Positions 22,569 through 32,980 of a stretch of DNA of 40,155 bases are shown here, in pieces. Positions within the stretch are counted from its first letter, which is position 1. Every line of letters begins with the position of its first letter. Location of the stretch: the NCBI GenBank assembly GCA_022578965.1, contig MU400799.1, forward strand, positions 1 to 40,155, read 5' to 3'. The DNA is from Xylaria sp. FL1777 (lineage: Eukaryota > Ascomycota > Sordariomycetes > Xylariales > Xylariaceae). The translations under genes were made by a program, and so were the position numbers. A model generated the notes under the pieces. It searched no databases. It was not told where the DNA came from and saw only the letters and a program-made list of their open reading frames with translations.

Positions 22569-22750
22569 CGCTAACTTTTTAGCTAACTTTTTAGCTAACT
22601 TTTTTAAAAACATTAACTCTTTAGCTAACTTTTTTAAAGATATTCACTCTTTAAAAGCTAAATACCCCTAAAAAAACAAATATTTTCGAAAAAACACATA
22701 TTTTTAAAAAAACATATGCCTTTAAAACACATGCTTTTAAAAACACTACT
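22569..22750. repeat. Minisatellites: 12-bp GCTAACTTTTTA and about 20-bp AAAACACATGCTTTTAA
   Basis: Three direct 12-bp units at about 22570-22605 expand into a longer repeat (TTAACTCTTTAGCTAACTTT). From about 22685 a second repeat of AAACACATATTTTTAA type follows, about four units. It is moderately decayed. Confidence 0.75.
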
Positions 22751-22996
22751 TTTATCTCTTTTACTCCTTTTAAGATTATTAGCATATTAAAAAACAAAAA
22801 AATATACTTTTTATTTATTAAAAAAGTTATAAGTATACTTAATAAAGCGAACGATTTAACTAAAACTATTATAAATATATTTTAAAAAGTAGCATGCTAT
22901 TAAAATAGCGTTAAAGATTTTTAAATATAGGTATTTTATTTATAAAATTTAGCATTAAACAAAAAACTATAAAAAAGCAAATATAACTTATCTTAG

Positions 22997-23112
22997 GTGC
23001 TTTAAACTAAAATAGTTTTTGCGTTTGTATTTCTTTAGCTATACTACTTTTTTACTAATTATAACTTTTTTTACTTTTTTTAATATAAACTTGGAATTTT
23101 AGTTTAAAGCAA
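22997..23112. mobile_element. Small inverted-repeat (MITE-like) element, copy B
   Basis: The left terminus GTGCTTTAAACTAAAA at 22997-23012 is inverted at 23097-23110 (14 of 16 bases recoverable). The 25 bases ending at 23012, including outer flank TTATCTTAG, are identical to the complement of the right end of copy A. The interior (AT-rich, TACTACTTTTTTAC) does not obviously match copy A. The shared termini with different interiors are either two members of a MITE family or a repeated palindromic motif. Confidence 0.45.
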
Positions 23113-24045
23113 TTATGTTGATTTTTTTGCTTACATTTTTATTTAAAAAACAACAAACTGTAATTTATTTATGTAGCAACTTTAAATTTGTTTAAAGTTA
23201 TACTTAATTAATTAATTATTATATTTTACATATAGTTATATTTTTTTTGTATTTTTTTAACGCTTGGTTTTTATTATATTGTATACTATAGATTTTTTAA
23301 CCGAAATATTGTTTTTTTTACTATTGTTTTTTCTGCGATTATTTTGCTTGCTTATATAGTTTATTATATTAGCGTTTATGCTACTTTTTATATTTAAATT
23401 AATTAATTTTTTTAATACTACTTTTATTGCTTTTAACTTTAAAAATAATTCTAATTATAAAAGCAATAATTTAAACAAAAAATCTAATTTTATATGTTAG
23501 CAATAAGTTATAATAAATATATAAAAGTACTAGCATTATAATTATAATTAAAGCTATAATTTTTATTAGTTTTTAAAGAAATAGCTTTTATTACAAACTA
23601 TAACTAATAATTAATTAAAGCTATAAATACGCAAAATAGTTAATGTATTAAAAAACTTTAAAGTTTAACAGTGTTGTTAAAAAGCTAATATTTAAATAAA
23701 ATTTAAAAAAAACAATGCAAGTTGTAATATTACTAACATTTTTGCATTTTAAAACGAGCTTTTTACTTTATTTAAATAACTAGCTTTTATTAAATTTAAT
23801 TTTAAAGCATTTAAAGCTTTTAATAAAAAGCTTTATTAAGTTAAAAATATTTATAATACATAATAAATTAAAAAGTTACTTTATTTTTTCTAGTTTTAAA
23901 TTTAAAATATATTTTTACGTTTTACTGCTTTTTTTTTAAGTATTCTTATAAATTAGCAAACTAAGCATAAATTTTATAATATAACTAAAGCTAACATATT
24001 GTTTTTTTATATTACTAAAGCATATATAATTATAGCTTTATTATT
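23113..24045. other. Gene-free AT-rich flank of the copia element
   Basis: No gene recognised. Confidence 0.55.
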
Positions 24046-24050
24046 AAGTA
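24046..24050. repeat. Target-site duplication AAGTA, left of copia copy 1
   Basis: Identical to 31428-31432 on the other side of the element. Confidence 0.9.
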
Positions 24051-24338
24051 TGTTAGAATAACTGGTTATTAGTTGCAACTTTTATGTATAGTACGTACAA
24101 TAGGTTTTGCACGGAGACCACTTTATGCAAGGGCTATTGCATGAACTAAAGTAATCTCGGTGTTAGCTTAGCTTGTACGCTAGCAAAGTTTTTACATATA
24201 AAGGAGAACTTTTGCTTTATACAAACTTTCTTTTTTTTTAAACATATAAAAATATAAACAGCTTATAATATAAAGATTATTGTATTTTGTTTTAGCACAT
24301 ATATATTAAACGTATAATTATATAAAGCTTATTTAATA
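24051..24338 (+). repeat. Copia copy 1, 5' LTR
   Basis: A 288-bp LTR and the least decayed of the four in the window. It keeps TGTTAGAATAACTGG at the start, GCACGGAGACCAC near 24109-24121 and AAGGAGAAC near 24201-24209, which are A/T-converted in the other copies. Its end has decayed from CA to TA. The TATAAAAATATAAAC stretch near 24246 is a candidate promoter box, but the composition makes this weak. Over the first 185 bases or so I count about 30 differences from the 3' LTR, all transitions. Confidence 0.93.
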
Positions 24339-24365
24339 CTAATTAATAGTTATATTTGCATTTTT
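24339..24365 (+). other. Leader start with possible primer-binding site, copia copy 1
   Basis: After the 5' LTR, copy 1 reads CTAATTAATAGTTAT and copy 2 (complement) CTAATTAGTAGTTAT. The TTAGTAG of copy 2 could be decayed TTGGTAG, i.e. the TGGTAG complementary to the 3' end of an initiator-Met-type tRNA. The tRNA identity is inferred from six bases only. Confidence 0.35.
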
Positions 24366-24599
24366 AATTTATTTATAACAAACTATAAATTAGCTAAAGT
24401 AATAACGGAGTTATATAACATACTTTTATTTTAATTTATTAAAAAAAGATTTGTTTTTTATATTGCGCTTGTTTTTTTTTTAATGTACGGACATATTGTT
24501 TAGTTTATTTTTTTTAATTAGCTAAAGTAAGCACGTATAAAAAAAAAAAAAAAAGATTTAATTTATTTATGTACGGAGATTAAACTTTTAACTTGTTTG

Positions 24600-27050
24600 T
24601 TAGTATTAAAAACAAAATAAAAAAAATAGCAAGCAATTTTGCTACTTTTTTAATTATATTGCTATATAAACATTAAGCAATATATTAACTATATTGCTAT
24701 ATAAAAGTAAAACAGCAACTTATATAACTTAAATATAAAATTAAATATACTATATGATTTAGCTAAATTTATTATGTTTTAAAAAAACAAATAACTGTTT
24801 ATAATGCTTTTAAAGTTAAAGCTAATTATTTTTATATATAAAGACTTAGCTAAAGACGTTTTAATAAGCGTACAATAAATAAACGCTTAAATTAATTTTA
24901 AAATATAAAGCTAAAAAATTAATTTTAGCTATACAATTAAGATTAAGCTAAATATTAAGCTAGCATTTTATTATGTTAACTATTTATATTTTTGTAAATT
25001 ACTAGACTACTTTTAAGAAAGGTTTGCTAAAACTTTTAAAAAATAAACAGAGAATTATTTTCAAGAAATTTATTAAAGCGTACAAAGCGTTTTGCTTAAA
25101 AACTTTAAGTTAAAAAAAATTTACTTAACGTTAAAAATAACTATAATTTAAAAGCTTATAAAAATAGCTTATAAAAACTTTATAATTAAAAAATTAAAAA
25201 AACTACTAAATATTTATTATATAATAACTATTTAACTATTAGTAATATTTTTAACACTAAGCTAATAGCTAAATATTTTTTTATATAATAGTTAAAACTT
25301 TTTAAACTATTTATATATTGAATTATTTTTTAAAAACCTAAGTTTTAATGTACAATTTTAAATGTAATAATATAAATATTAACCGCAATTAATTTAGCTA
25401 AATATTAAACATTGGAATTTTTTCGAGCTGTTTAATTTTTATATAATAAAAGCAAGCTATAAACTAATTTTTTAACTAGTATATAAATATTTCGTTTAGT
25501 ATTATTTACTGCAAATACTAAAGCAAGAAATATATGTTTATATAACATTAAATTTAACTGTTAAAAGTATGTTTTTTAACTTATTTCTAACAAAGTTTAT
25601 ATAAAACAAATTTATACTTTTTAATAAATATATTGCTTTTTAAAAAAGCTAAAACTTAAGCTAAAACTATATAAATAAGTTATATAACTTATTATATAAT
25701 AAAGCTTGTTTATTTATTGCTGTTTATTAACGTATTAAAATTACAAAAAACTAATATTATGCTATATTTTTATGTATTTTAAAAAGTTATACAAAAAACT
25801 TTTTTATTAACTATATTAGTTTAAATAAAACTTAAAGTAAAATATATTATATAATAAATATTTATTTTAATATTAATATAAACTATAGCTAATATTAAGC
25901 TAACTAAACAATAGTTTTTTTTATACAAATAAAAAAAGAAAACTTAAACTTAGTTTTATATAAAATACTTAAATTAATGCTTAATAAGCTTAAAAAAGCA
26001 TAATAAATGTTTAATGCTAGCTATTAAAGCAAAATTTAACTAAGTATAAACATTATATAAGCATATTAAAGTGTACTAAAGTTAGTTATAGCGTTAATTT
26101 TTTAAAAACTTATATGCAAAGGATTTTTTGTTAACTTATAAATATACTTATATATAGCGTTAAATAATATAATAAAAACTTTCATATAAAAAAACAATAA
26201 GTTATACTTTATAAACCGAAAATATAACTATAGTTATATAAAAAACTAACGATTTAAATTTATATTAAAGTTATTAAATTAATTAATTAAACAGTTAAGC
26301 TATTTTTAAAGCTATAACTAAAAAAACTAAAACTTTTATATAAACAAAAAATGCTTTGTTTACTAAAAGAAAAGCTACTAGTTAATATGTTATACCTTTT
26401 AAAAAAAAGCTTATATAAAAAACATATTTTTTAATTCGTACAAAATAATTTATAGCTAAAAACTTACTTTAAAAGAATTTTTTTCGTACGTAGTAAAATA
26501 TAAAAAATATTTAAAGTTAAATAATAGTACTAAAAATATTAATAAGAAATTTAATAATTAAACTACTTAATATTTAATAAATAGCACATTTTTTTATTAT
26601 ATAACAAAAAAAGATATTTAAAACTATAAAATAATAATGCTATACAATTAGTTTATATTAAACAATTATTATTATATAAATTACTAAAGTAAACTTTAAA
26701 ATACTAGCGCTTTTAATTATTTAATAGTAAAAAAAACTTAATTAAAAGTATATTTTTAAATATATTTTTATACAAAAGTTAATTAAACTTTAAATAACGT
26801 TTATATTTGTTTTAGCAAAAATAATATTATAAGTGCTATAAGTACTATATAAATAAAAAACGCTTTTAATATAACTATATATTATGTTTTAAATACTTTT
26901 ATTTTTTTTTTATTTTTATTAAAGAACATTAATTGCTTAAAAGCATACTTTAATAATATAAAGAACATTATTATATAACAAAACAAAAAGACTATTTTTA
27001 TTGTACAAAAATAAAAATATTTGTTTTTTAATATTAGCTTATATAAAATA
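24600..27050 (+). pseudogene. Presumed gag and protease region, copia copy 1
   Basis: By family order the region between leader and integrase should encode Gag and the aspartic protease. No zinc knuckle or D-S/T-G motif could be read with confidence. The sequence aligns with the complement of 37050-39500 in copy 2, with nearly all differences being transitions, so it is part of the same element and not an insertion. Assignment is by position only. Confidence 0.5.
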
Positions 27051-27059
27051 AGTTTATAC

Positions 27060-28150
27060 TTTATAAAAACAAAACTTTAAAAGCTTTATAAATGCTTTAA
27101 ATACTTTTATACAAAAAGACTATATAATATATTTAGTTATATAAGCTATAATATTAATTGCTTTGCTTTAAAAAAGATTTAAAAGTTTTACTATTATTGC
27201 TAGTTATATAATTAAGTACTTTATTATTTTAAGTTTACAATTAAAAATAACTATAATTTTAATTATAAAGTTATAATTAATGCTATATAAATAAATAATA
27301 AGTAGGTTTTATATATAATTAATGTAGCTATATTGTTTTAAGTAGCTATATTTTTAAAATTTATATTTATATAAAACGCTTAAAAAGCTTTATATAAATG
27401 CTAAATTAACGTATATTAAAGACTTTTAAATTATATTATATATAACTTTAGTATAAACTTTTTGTTTAAAGAATTTTAGAACTAAGCTAAAATTATAAGT
27501 ATAAAGTGCTAAAAAATGCTTATTAAAGCTTACTAAGCTATTAGCAAAATAAAAAAAGCATATAAACTTTTTTGTTATATATATAATATATTAAAAGCTA
27601 AACTAAGTTATTATACAAAAAATAAGTTAATTTTATAAATAACAATTAAAGCTTTAAATAATACTATAGAACTTAATAGCTTAGTTTTAACGCTTTTTAT
27701 ATTTAGGGCATATTTAAGGGTTAATTAAGATTTTTCCTTTTTACTAAATATTATATAAAAAGCTAAAGCAGTTAAAAAAGCTATAAAAATGTTTTGCAAA
27801 AAACAAATAAAAGTTAAAATTAGCTATGCAATTTACAAACATAATAAGCTAGCTTTATACGAAATATTATTTTTATTTTTATGTAGTAAAGTTTTTATAT
27901 AGCATAAAAAGCAAAGCTAAAAAAAACTATACAAAATATAGTTAATTAAGAAATTTAACATAATTATTAATTTTATAAATAGCTTAATTTGCTTTAAATA
28001 AATACAAGTTAAGCTATATTATTATATAACTAAATATATTTTAATAAATAATAAAAAAAAAAATATAACTGCTATAGAACTAGCTATAAAACTAGCTATA
28101 TAAAAAAAACACAAAAGACTTAAAAAAGCTAAAAACTTTTTTATAGCGTT
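27060..28150 (+). pseudogene. Copia integrase (decayed), copy 1
   Basis: Integrase inserts the cDNA and creates the 5-bp duplication. The zinc-binding HHCC domain is readable. An H-x4-H block like LHKRFGHP lies at 27084-27107, with both His codons now TAT/TAC (27087-27089 and 27102-27104) and Gly changed to Lys. The C-x2-C pair is at 27189-27200, with the first Cys now TAC and the second still TGC, followed by a stop from a Gln codon. The core begins with an I-D-A-M-like block whose Asp codon (27280-27282) is now Asn. A second acidic position, in a block like HIVDVATSFQA, is at 27321-27323 (also Asn). The integrase lies upstream of RT, which defines Ty1/copia. The C-terminal boundary is estimated. 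Confidence 0.85.
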
Positions 28151-28249
28151 TATATAAAACATTAGCAATTTGTTTTTAATTTTAAAAAAGAAACAAAATT
28201 ATGCTTTAGTAATAAAATTACGCAAAAACAGCATTATTAGCACTTTTAG

Positions 28250-29000
28250 CGCTTTGTTTAAAGAATTAAATACTATAAAAATTAATGATTTTGTTATATA
28301 AAGTGTTTTTTAATTTGTGAAATATAATCCAGACAAATATAGTAATACTTAAATTTTTAAGTTTTGCTTTATATAAAAAATTAAAAAGAAAATAATTAAG
28401 CCGTACAAAAAGTTTAAATTAGTTATATAAAGCTATAACAATACAAAAAAAAAGACTATATTAATTTAATTACTAATAATTTAATAAATAAGCTAATAGC
28501 TATTATTAGCTTTAAGCTTTTTGTTAATTTAAGATTTTAATGCTTTAAGCAAACTTTAAAATATTACGTAAGCATACGTATAATTAAAAAATAAGCTTGC
28601 ATAGAAAATTTTTATATAACTACTTTTTAAACTTGTTTTAAAATATTTTAAAAGAACAATTATATAGATTATATAACTATTATATAGTTTAGCTAAGTTA
28701 AAGCTATATTAGTTTAAAACTTATTACTAATATTACTATAAAAAACTTAATATAGTAGTTTTTATATATAACTTATGTTTGTTGTTTATATTAGGACCTT
28801 TGTACGAATTTAGTATTATAAGTTTATAAATAAACAATATGTTTAGTTTTATTATACCTGAATTTTTAGCGAAAAAAAAATATAAGTTATATAAAGCAAA
28901 GTTTTATGCAAAGCTAAAAAAAACTTTATAACAAAATTACTTTATTAAATTTAATAGTAATTAAATTACTTTTTTATATAAAAAAAATATAACATTTATA
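28250..29000 (+). pseudogene. Copia reverse transcriptase (decayed), copy 1
   Basis: Blocks typical of fungal copia RT can be read in order: a FKLVIQ-like segment near 28411-28430, a DITQAYVQS-like segment near 28565-28580, a LHREIYxRPP-like segment near 28597-28625, a RPLYGLAESG-like segment near 28680-28710, and a STYDPCLL-like segment near 28755-28790. The active site at 28824-28841 reads L-stop-I-N-N-M here and L-stop-T-N-N-T in copy 2, implying LQTDDT, where both Asp became Asn. Many fungal copia elements, as I recall, have QTDD rather than YVDD at this position. Frame and active site are lost. Confidence 0.88.
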
Positions 29001-29219
29001 CAAAAAAGCTAAGCAAACTAACTAGCTTTAATTAACTTTTGTATAAAAGATGTTACATAATAATATGTTTTTTAATGCGTATATAATGCTTATATAAATA
29101 GCATTTGCTAATTAAAAGCTATATATAATTTTATAGCTGCTATTTAAATAATTAACTTAGCACTAGCAAATATTAAAAATTTAAACTATAGGATTAAATA
29201 GCAAATAAATAATTATAAC

Positions 29220-29860
29220 TATAGATTAACGTTTATATTTTTAAACTTAAGCTATATAAAATTGTTTATTTTTATAAACAGTTTATTTATAAATAATACT
29301 AATATAATTTTATAACTTAGATTTATTATTATATTTATAATAAAGTACTATATAAAAAAAAACTTAGCTTTTAAAATCAAAGGAAATATTATATATTAAA
29401 ACTTTAGTAAATATAAGCAGGTAATATAAAGTATGCTAGCTAATAAATTGTATAGCATAATAAATAGCTTTAATAATACTATAGCTTTTTATATAACGCT
29501 TTAAAAAATTATAGCTACGCTAAAAATACTTTTAATTTTTGCTATATTATATTTAAATTTAAAATTGTTGTATAACTGTTTAGTAAAACTAGGAATTACT
29601 TAAGAAAAACGCTTTATAATTAATATTATGTTATTTAAAGAGTTATACAAAAAAAAAGAAATTTTTAAAGTATAATAAATTAATAGTAAAAATAATTTAG
29701 CTAACGCGTTTATAAAAAAAAACACTAAATTAAGCGCTAAAAACTTTAATATTTATAAACTAGCTAACTGTATAAATAAAAGCATTCGTAGAAAAAAAGT
29801 AAAAATAACTTTTATACAAACAAATTAAAAAAAAGAGTTAAAAGAATACTTTTGTACAAA
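29220..29860 (+). pseudogene. Copia RNase H (decayed), copy 1
   Basis: RNase H is the last Pol domain in copia elements. The opening block, like FVDGSFANN, lies at 29270-29296; the catalytic Asp codon is now Asn in this copy, but still GAT in copy 2 (34823-34825 on the complement). The domain ends with a block like RLMIDIMLLRESYERREI around 29610-29670 and the diagnostic LADAFTK block at 29697-29717, which reads L-A-N-A-F-I-K here and L-A-N-A-F-T-K in copy 2. These are GA-to-AA and CA-to-TA effects. The overall match to fungal Ty1/copia Pol C-termini is strong. Dead. Confidence 0.9.
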
Positions 29861-31120
29861 GATTGTTATAATAATTATATAATAAATAAGAAAGCAATAA
29901 GCAAATATATTTAATTTTAAGAAAAACACTAAAAACTATAAAACATTGCAAATTTTATATTTTTTTTTATATGATTATTTTTTAAGCTATATACGAGTGC
30001 TTAACATTTTTTTTTATTTTTTTTACTAAATTATTATGCAATACTTAATTTTTTTTTATTTATTTAAGCATAATAATCGTAATAAGTACTATATAATTGC
30101 TAAACGTATGTAATATATATATTACTTTAGAATTTTATTATTTGTTAATAACTTTAAAATGGAAAGCTTTTGCAGTTTATATAAGCATTTTAGCTGCACA
30201 AAATAATTGTAATGCTACGCAACTAAATAAATACTATATGAAAATAGCTTTTATAACGAATTATTTAAGCTATAATAAAGGCAATTAAGGCATTATATAA
30301 AATTTGAACTTTAATATTAACTAAGAGCATTAATATAACTTAAAACTTATTATTTTTTATATAATAAATAATTATTAGTAAATTATTTAAATAATAAGCT
30401 ATACAAAAAGAAAACAAATATATATATTTATATATAGCAACTAAAAAAACAATTAATTGCTAAAATTACTAATTAATAGTTATATAACGTTATAATTACT
30501 GTTTTAGCTTATAATGTAAAGCTAATAACTATTAATGTTATATTATAGTAAAGCAGCTATTATACAAATATATATATATATATATATAAGTGTATATGTA
30601 AGAATAACTAAATATAAAGCTATTATAAGTATATATATATATATATAAAGCAGCTAATAGCAAAATAAGTAGCTATATAAAGTAAAAAGTTTAAAGATAT
30701 AAAAGCAACAAAAAATACTGCAAAATTTAAGCTTTTTTTATAAATAAAGCTTAGCTTTTATACTTTAATATATTACTAAACTTACTACTATACAAAAAAA
30801 GAAGTTTTAATTAACTTTAGTATAAATTGCTTATTACTAATACTTTATTTTATATTATTAGCTAACGTTAGTTAGTTATATAACAATAAAAACAAAAAAC
30901 TTTAATTATGCTAGCAATAATTAAACTGCATAAAGATTTAAGTGCTTTATTTAAAAAGCAACTACTTTTAAACTTAGGCTTTATATAATTATAAAGTTTA
31001 AAAAAAGCAAACATATAAGTAACCCTTTTTTTGCAAGAACTAGAGTACTAAGTGTTTAACTTTCTACAGAACTATTTTTTTTTATTTTTTTTAAATAGCA
31101 TTATATAAAGGGAATTACAA
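29861..31120 (+). other. Long 3' region of copia copy 1 after Pol
   Basis: About 1.25 kb separates the RNase H end from the polypurine tract, longer than I would expect for a copia 3' untranslated region. It is shared with copy 2. It contains two (TA)n runs (30568-30588 and 30630-30648) and a 63-codon open frame (30097-30288, TTG start) whose C-terminal half looks protein-like (short polar stretch with Gln, Asn, Cys, Thr, Lys). In copy 2 the same frame is broken only by TGG-to-TAA and CAA-to-TAA type changes. It could be a lost extra ORF or chance. Confidence 0.5.
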
Positions 31121-31139
31121 CTAAAAAAAAAGTAGCTAA
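31121..31139 (+). other. Polypurine tract region, copia copy 1
   Basis: CTAAAAAAAAAGTAGCTAA directly precedes the 3' LTR. Copy 2 has the matching stretch at 32964-32980. Position and purine content fit the plus-strand primer. Confidence 0.65.
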
Positions 31140-31427
31140 TATTAAAATAACTAGTTATTAGTTATAATTTTTATATATAATACGTACAATAAGTTTTATA
31201 TAAAGATTATTTTGTGCAAAAGCTATTACATAAACTAAGGTAATCTTAGTGTTAGTTTAGCTTATATGCTAGCAAAGTTTTTATATATAAAAAAGAACTT
31301 TTGCTTTATACAAACTTTTTTTTTTTTTAAACATATAAAAATATAAATAGCTTACAATATAAAGATTATTATACTTTGTTTTAATATATATATGTTAAAC
31401 ATATAATTATATAAAGCTTATTTAATA
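31140..31427 (+). repeat. Copia copy 1, 3' LTR
   Basis: 288 bp aligned without large gaps to 24051-24338. It is more strongly decayed: the TG start became TA, and GCACGGAGACCAC became ATATAAAGATTAT. Confidence 0.93.
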
Positions 31428-31432
31428 AAGTA
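31428..31432. repeat. Target-site duplication AAGTA, right of copia copy 1
   Basis: Follows the 3' LTR terminus directly and matches 24046-24050. Confidence 0.9.
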
Positions 31433-32670
31433 TATATATATTTTTAATAAGTAATTTTTTATAATAATTTATTAGCATTTATTTTTATAGTAATAAAATA
31501 TAAACTTAAGTAATTAATACTTTTGCTTAATTTAAAATATATATTAGCTATAAGTTTATTTTAAAACAGCTAAATAAAATAGCTAAACAAAGTTATATAT
31601 ATAATAATTAATTAACTAATGTTTTAGTATTTAAATTAATAAATATATAGTTTAACTTAAAACATATTGCTTATAATTTAAGTGCTATATTTATATATAA
31701 TAATTTTAACTTTAAAAACAATATTTAAAATTTTAGCATAAATTATAAAAATATTATATAAAATTTAATTAACTATTTTATAGTTATTAGTTTAAATATA
31801 CTTAGTTTATTTATATAATTATAATAATATACTACTACTTTTTTTAAAAAAAAATAGCTTTTTTTTTATTTAATGCTAATTTTAGTTTATATAAATAAAA
31901 CAATTAATTATTTATTAGTTTATACTGTTTGTTTTTTATTTAAATTATTATATTTAGAAAAGTTTGCTTTATTTTTAAACATTGCATAACTATAAAATAA
32001 CGTTAGCTATATTTTGCAAACTTTTGCTATTTATAAAAATAAAAAAAAAATATTTAAAATATATTAAGTTTATAATATTTTATTTTATATTATTTTAAAT
32101 TATTAAAACTATAATAAACAATTTATAATAATATATAAAAATTAAAAAATTATATTTTTTATTTAAGCTATAATAGCTACTTAAATAAAAGCAAGCAATA
32201 TATATAACTATAAATAATAAATGTTTTTTATATTAGCTTTTTTTTATATTGTGCTAAATTTTATTTAATTAATTTTTTAAACTTTTTAAGATTTTTTTAT
32301 AAAATATAATATATAATTTTTTAGCTATAAGTAGTATATTAAAAAAAATAAAGTTTAATACTATTAAGTTTTGCTATTATTATATAATAAGTTTTATGCT
32401 TATATTTTAGCGTTTTTAATTTATAACTTAATTAAATTTAATATATTATTTTTTAATAAAGTTTAACTAAATTATATTTAAATAGCATTAAAAAGCATAA
32501 ATTTTATATTATTTAAGCAAAAAATTGCAGTTTTATAGTTTTAATAGTTAAAATATATAAGTTAAACAAAAAAATATACTTAAAACAAAAGCAAATTAAT
32601 TAATATTAAGTTTTAAAGCTATTATTAATATATAAATATTATAAAATATTTATTTATAATAATTATAATA
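31433..32670. other. Spacer between the two inverted copia copies
   Basis: About 1.24 kb of saturated AT-rich sequence, not shared with either copia arm and not itself palindromic as far as I can see. No gene or motif was recognised. It is probably what separated the two insertion sites, perhaps part of an older decayed element. Confidence 0.65.
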
Positions 32671-32675
32671 GTTTA
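32671..32675. repeat. Target-site duplication GTTTA, left of copia copy 2
   Basis: Identical to 40051-40055. Confidence 0.9.
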
Positions 32676-32963
32676 TATTAAATAAGCTTTATATGATTGT
32701 ATGTTTAATATATATGTGCTAAAACAAAGTATAATAATCTTTATATTATAAGCTGTTTATATTTTTATATGTTTAAAAAAAAAAAAGGTTTATATAAAGC
32801 AAAGGTTCTTTTTTATGTGTAAAAACTTTGCTAGCATATAAGCTAAGCTAATACTAAGATTACCTTAGTTTATGCAATAATTTTTGCATAAAGTAGTTTT
32901 TATGCAAAACTTATTATATGTATTATATATAAGAGTTATAACTAATAACTAGTTATTTTAATA
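32676..32963 (-). repeat. Copia copy 2, 3' LTR
   Basis: A 288-bp complement of the copy 1 LTRs, ending (as element start) in TATTAAAATAACTAG. Decay is stronger than in its partner at 39763-40050: TTTTGCATAAAAACTACTTT here against TTTCGCATAAAAACCACTTT there. Confidence 0.93.
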
Positions 32964-32980
32964 CTAGCTATTTTTTTTTT
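32964..32980 (-). other. Polypurine tract region, copia copy 2
   Basis: The plus strand reads CTAGCTATTTTTTTTTT next to the 3' LTR, mirroring 31121-31139. Confidence 0.6.

Larger units (their letters stand above)
24051..31427 (+). mobile_element. Ty1/copia-type LTR retrotransposon, copy 1, RIP-degraded
   Basis: A 7377-bp element on the plus strand with two 288-bp LTRs and a 5-bp target-site duplication (AAGTA at 24046-24050 and 31428-31432). The 5' terminus is TGTTAGAATA, the copia LTR start; the corresponding 3' LTR terminus has decayed to TATTAAAATA. Domain order is integrase (about 27060), reverse transcriptase (about 28400-28860), RNase H (29270-29720), which is the copia order. It aligns along its whole length with copy 2 at 32676-40050 in reverse. 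Coding capacity is destroyed by transitions. The 5' LTR and leader are visibly less mutated than the rest. Confidence 0.95.
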
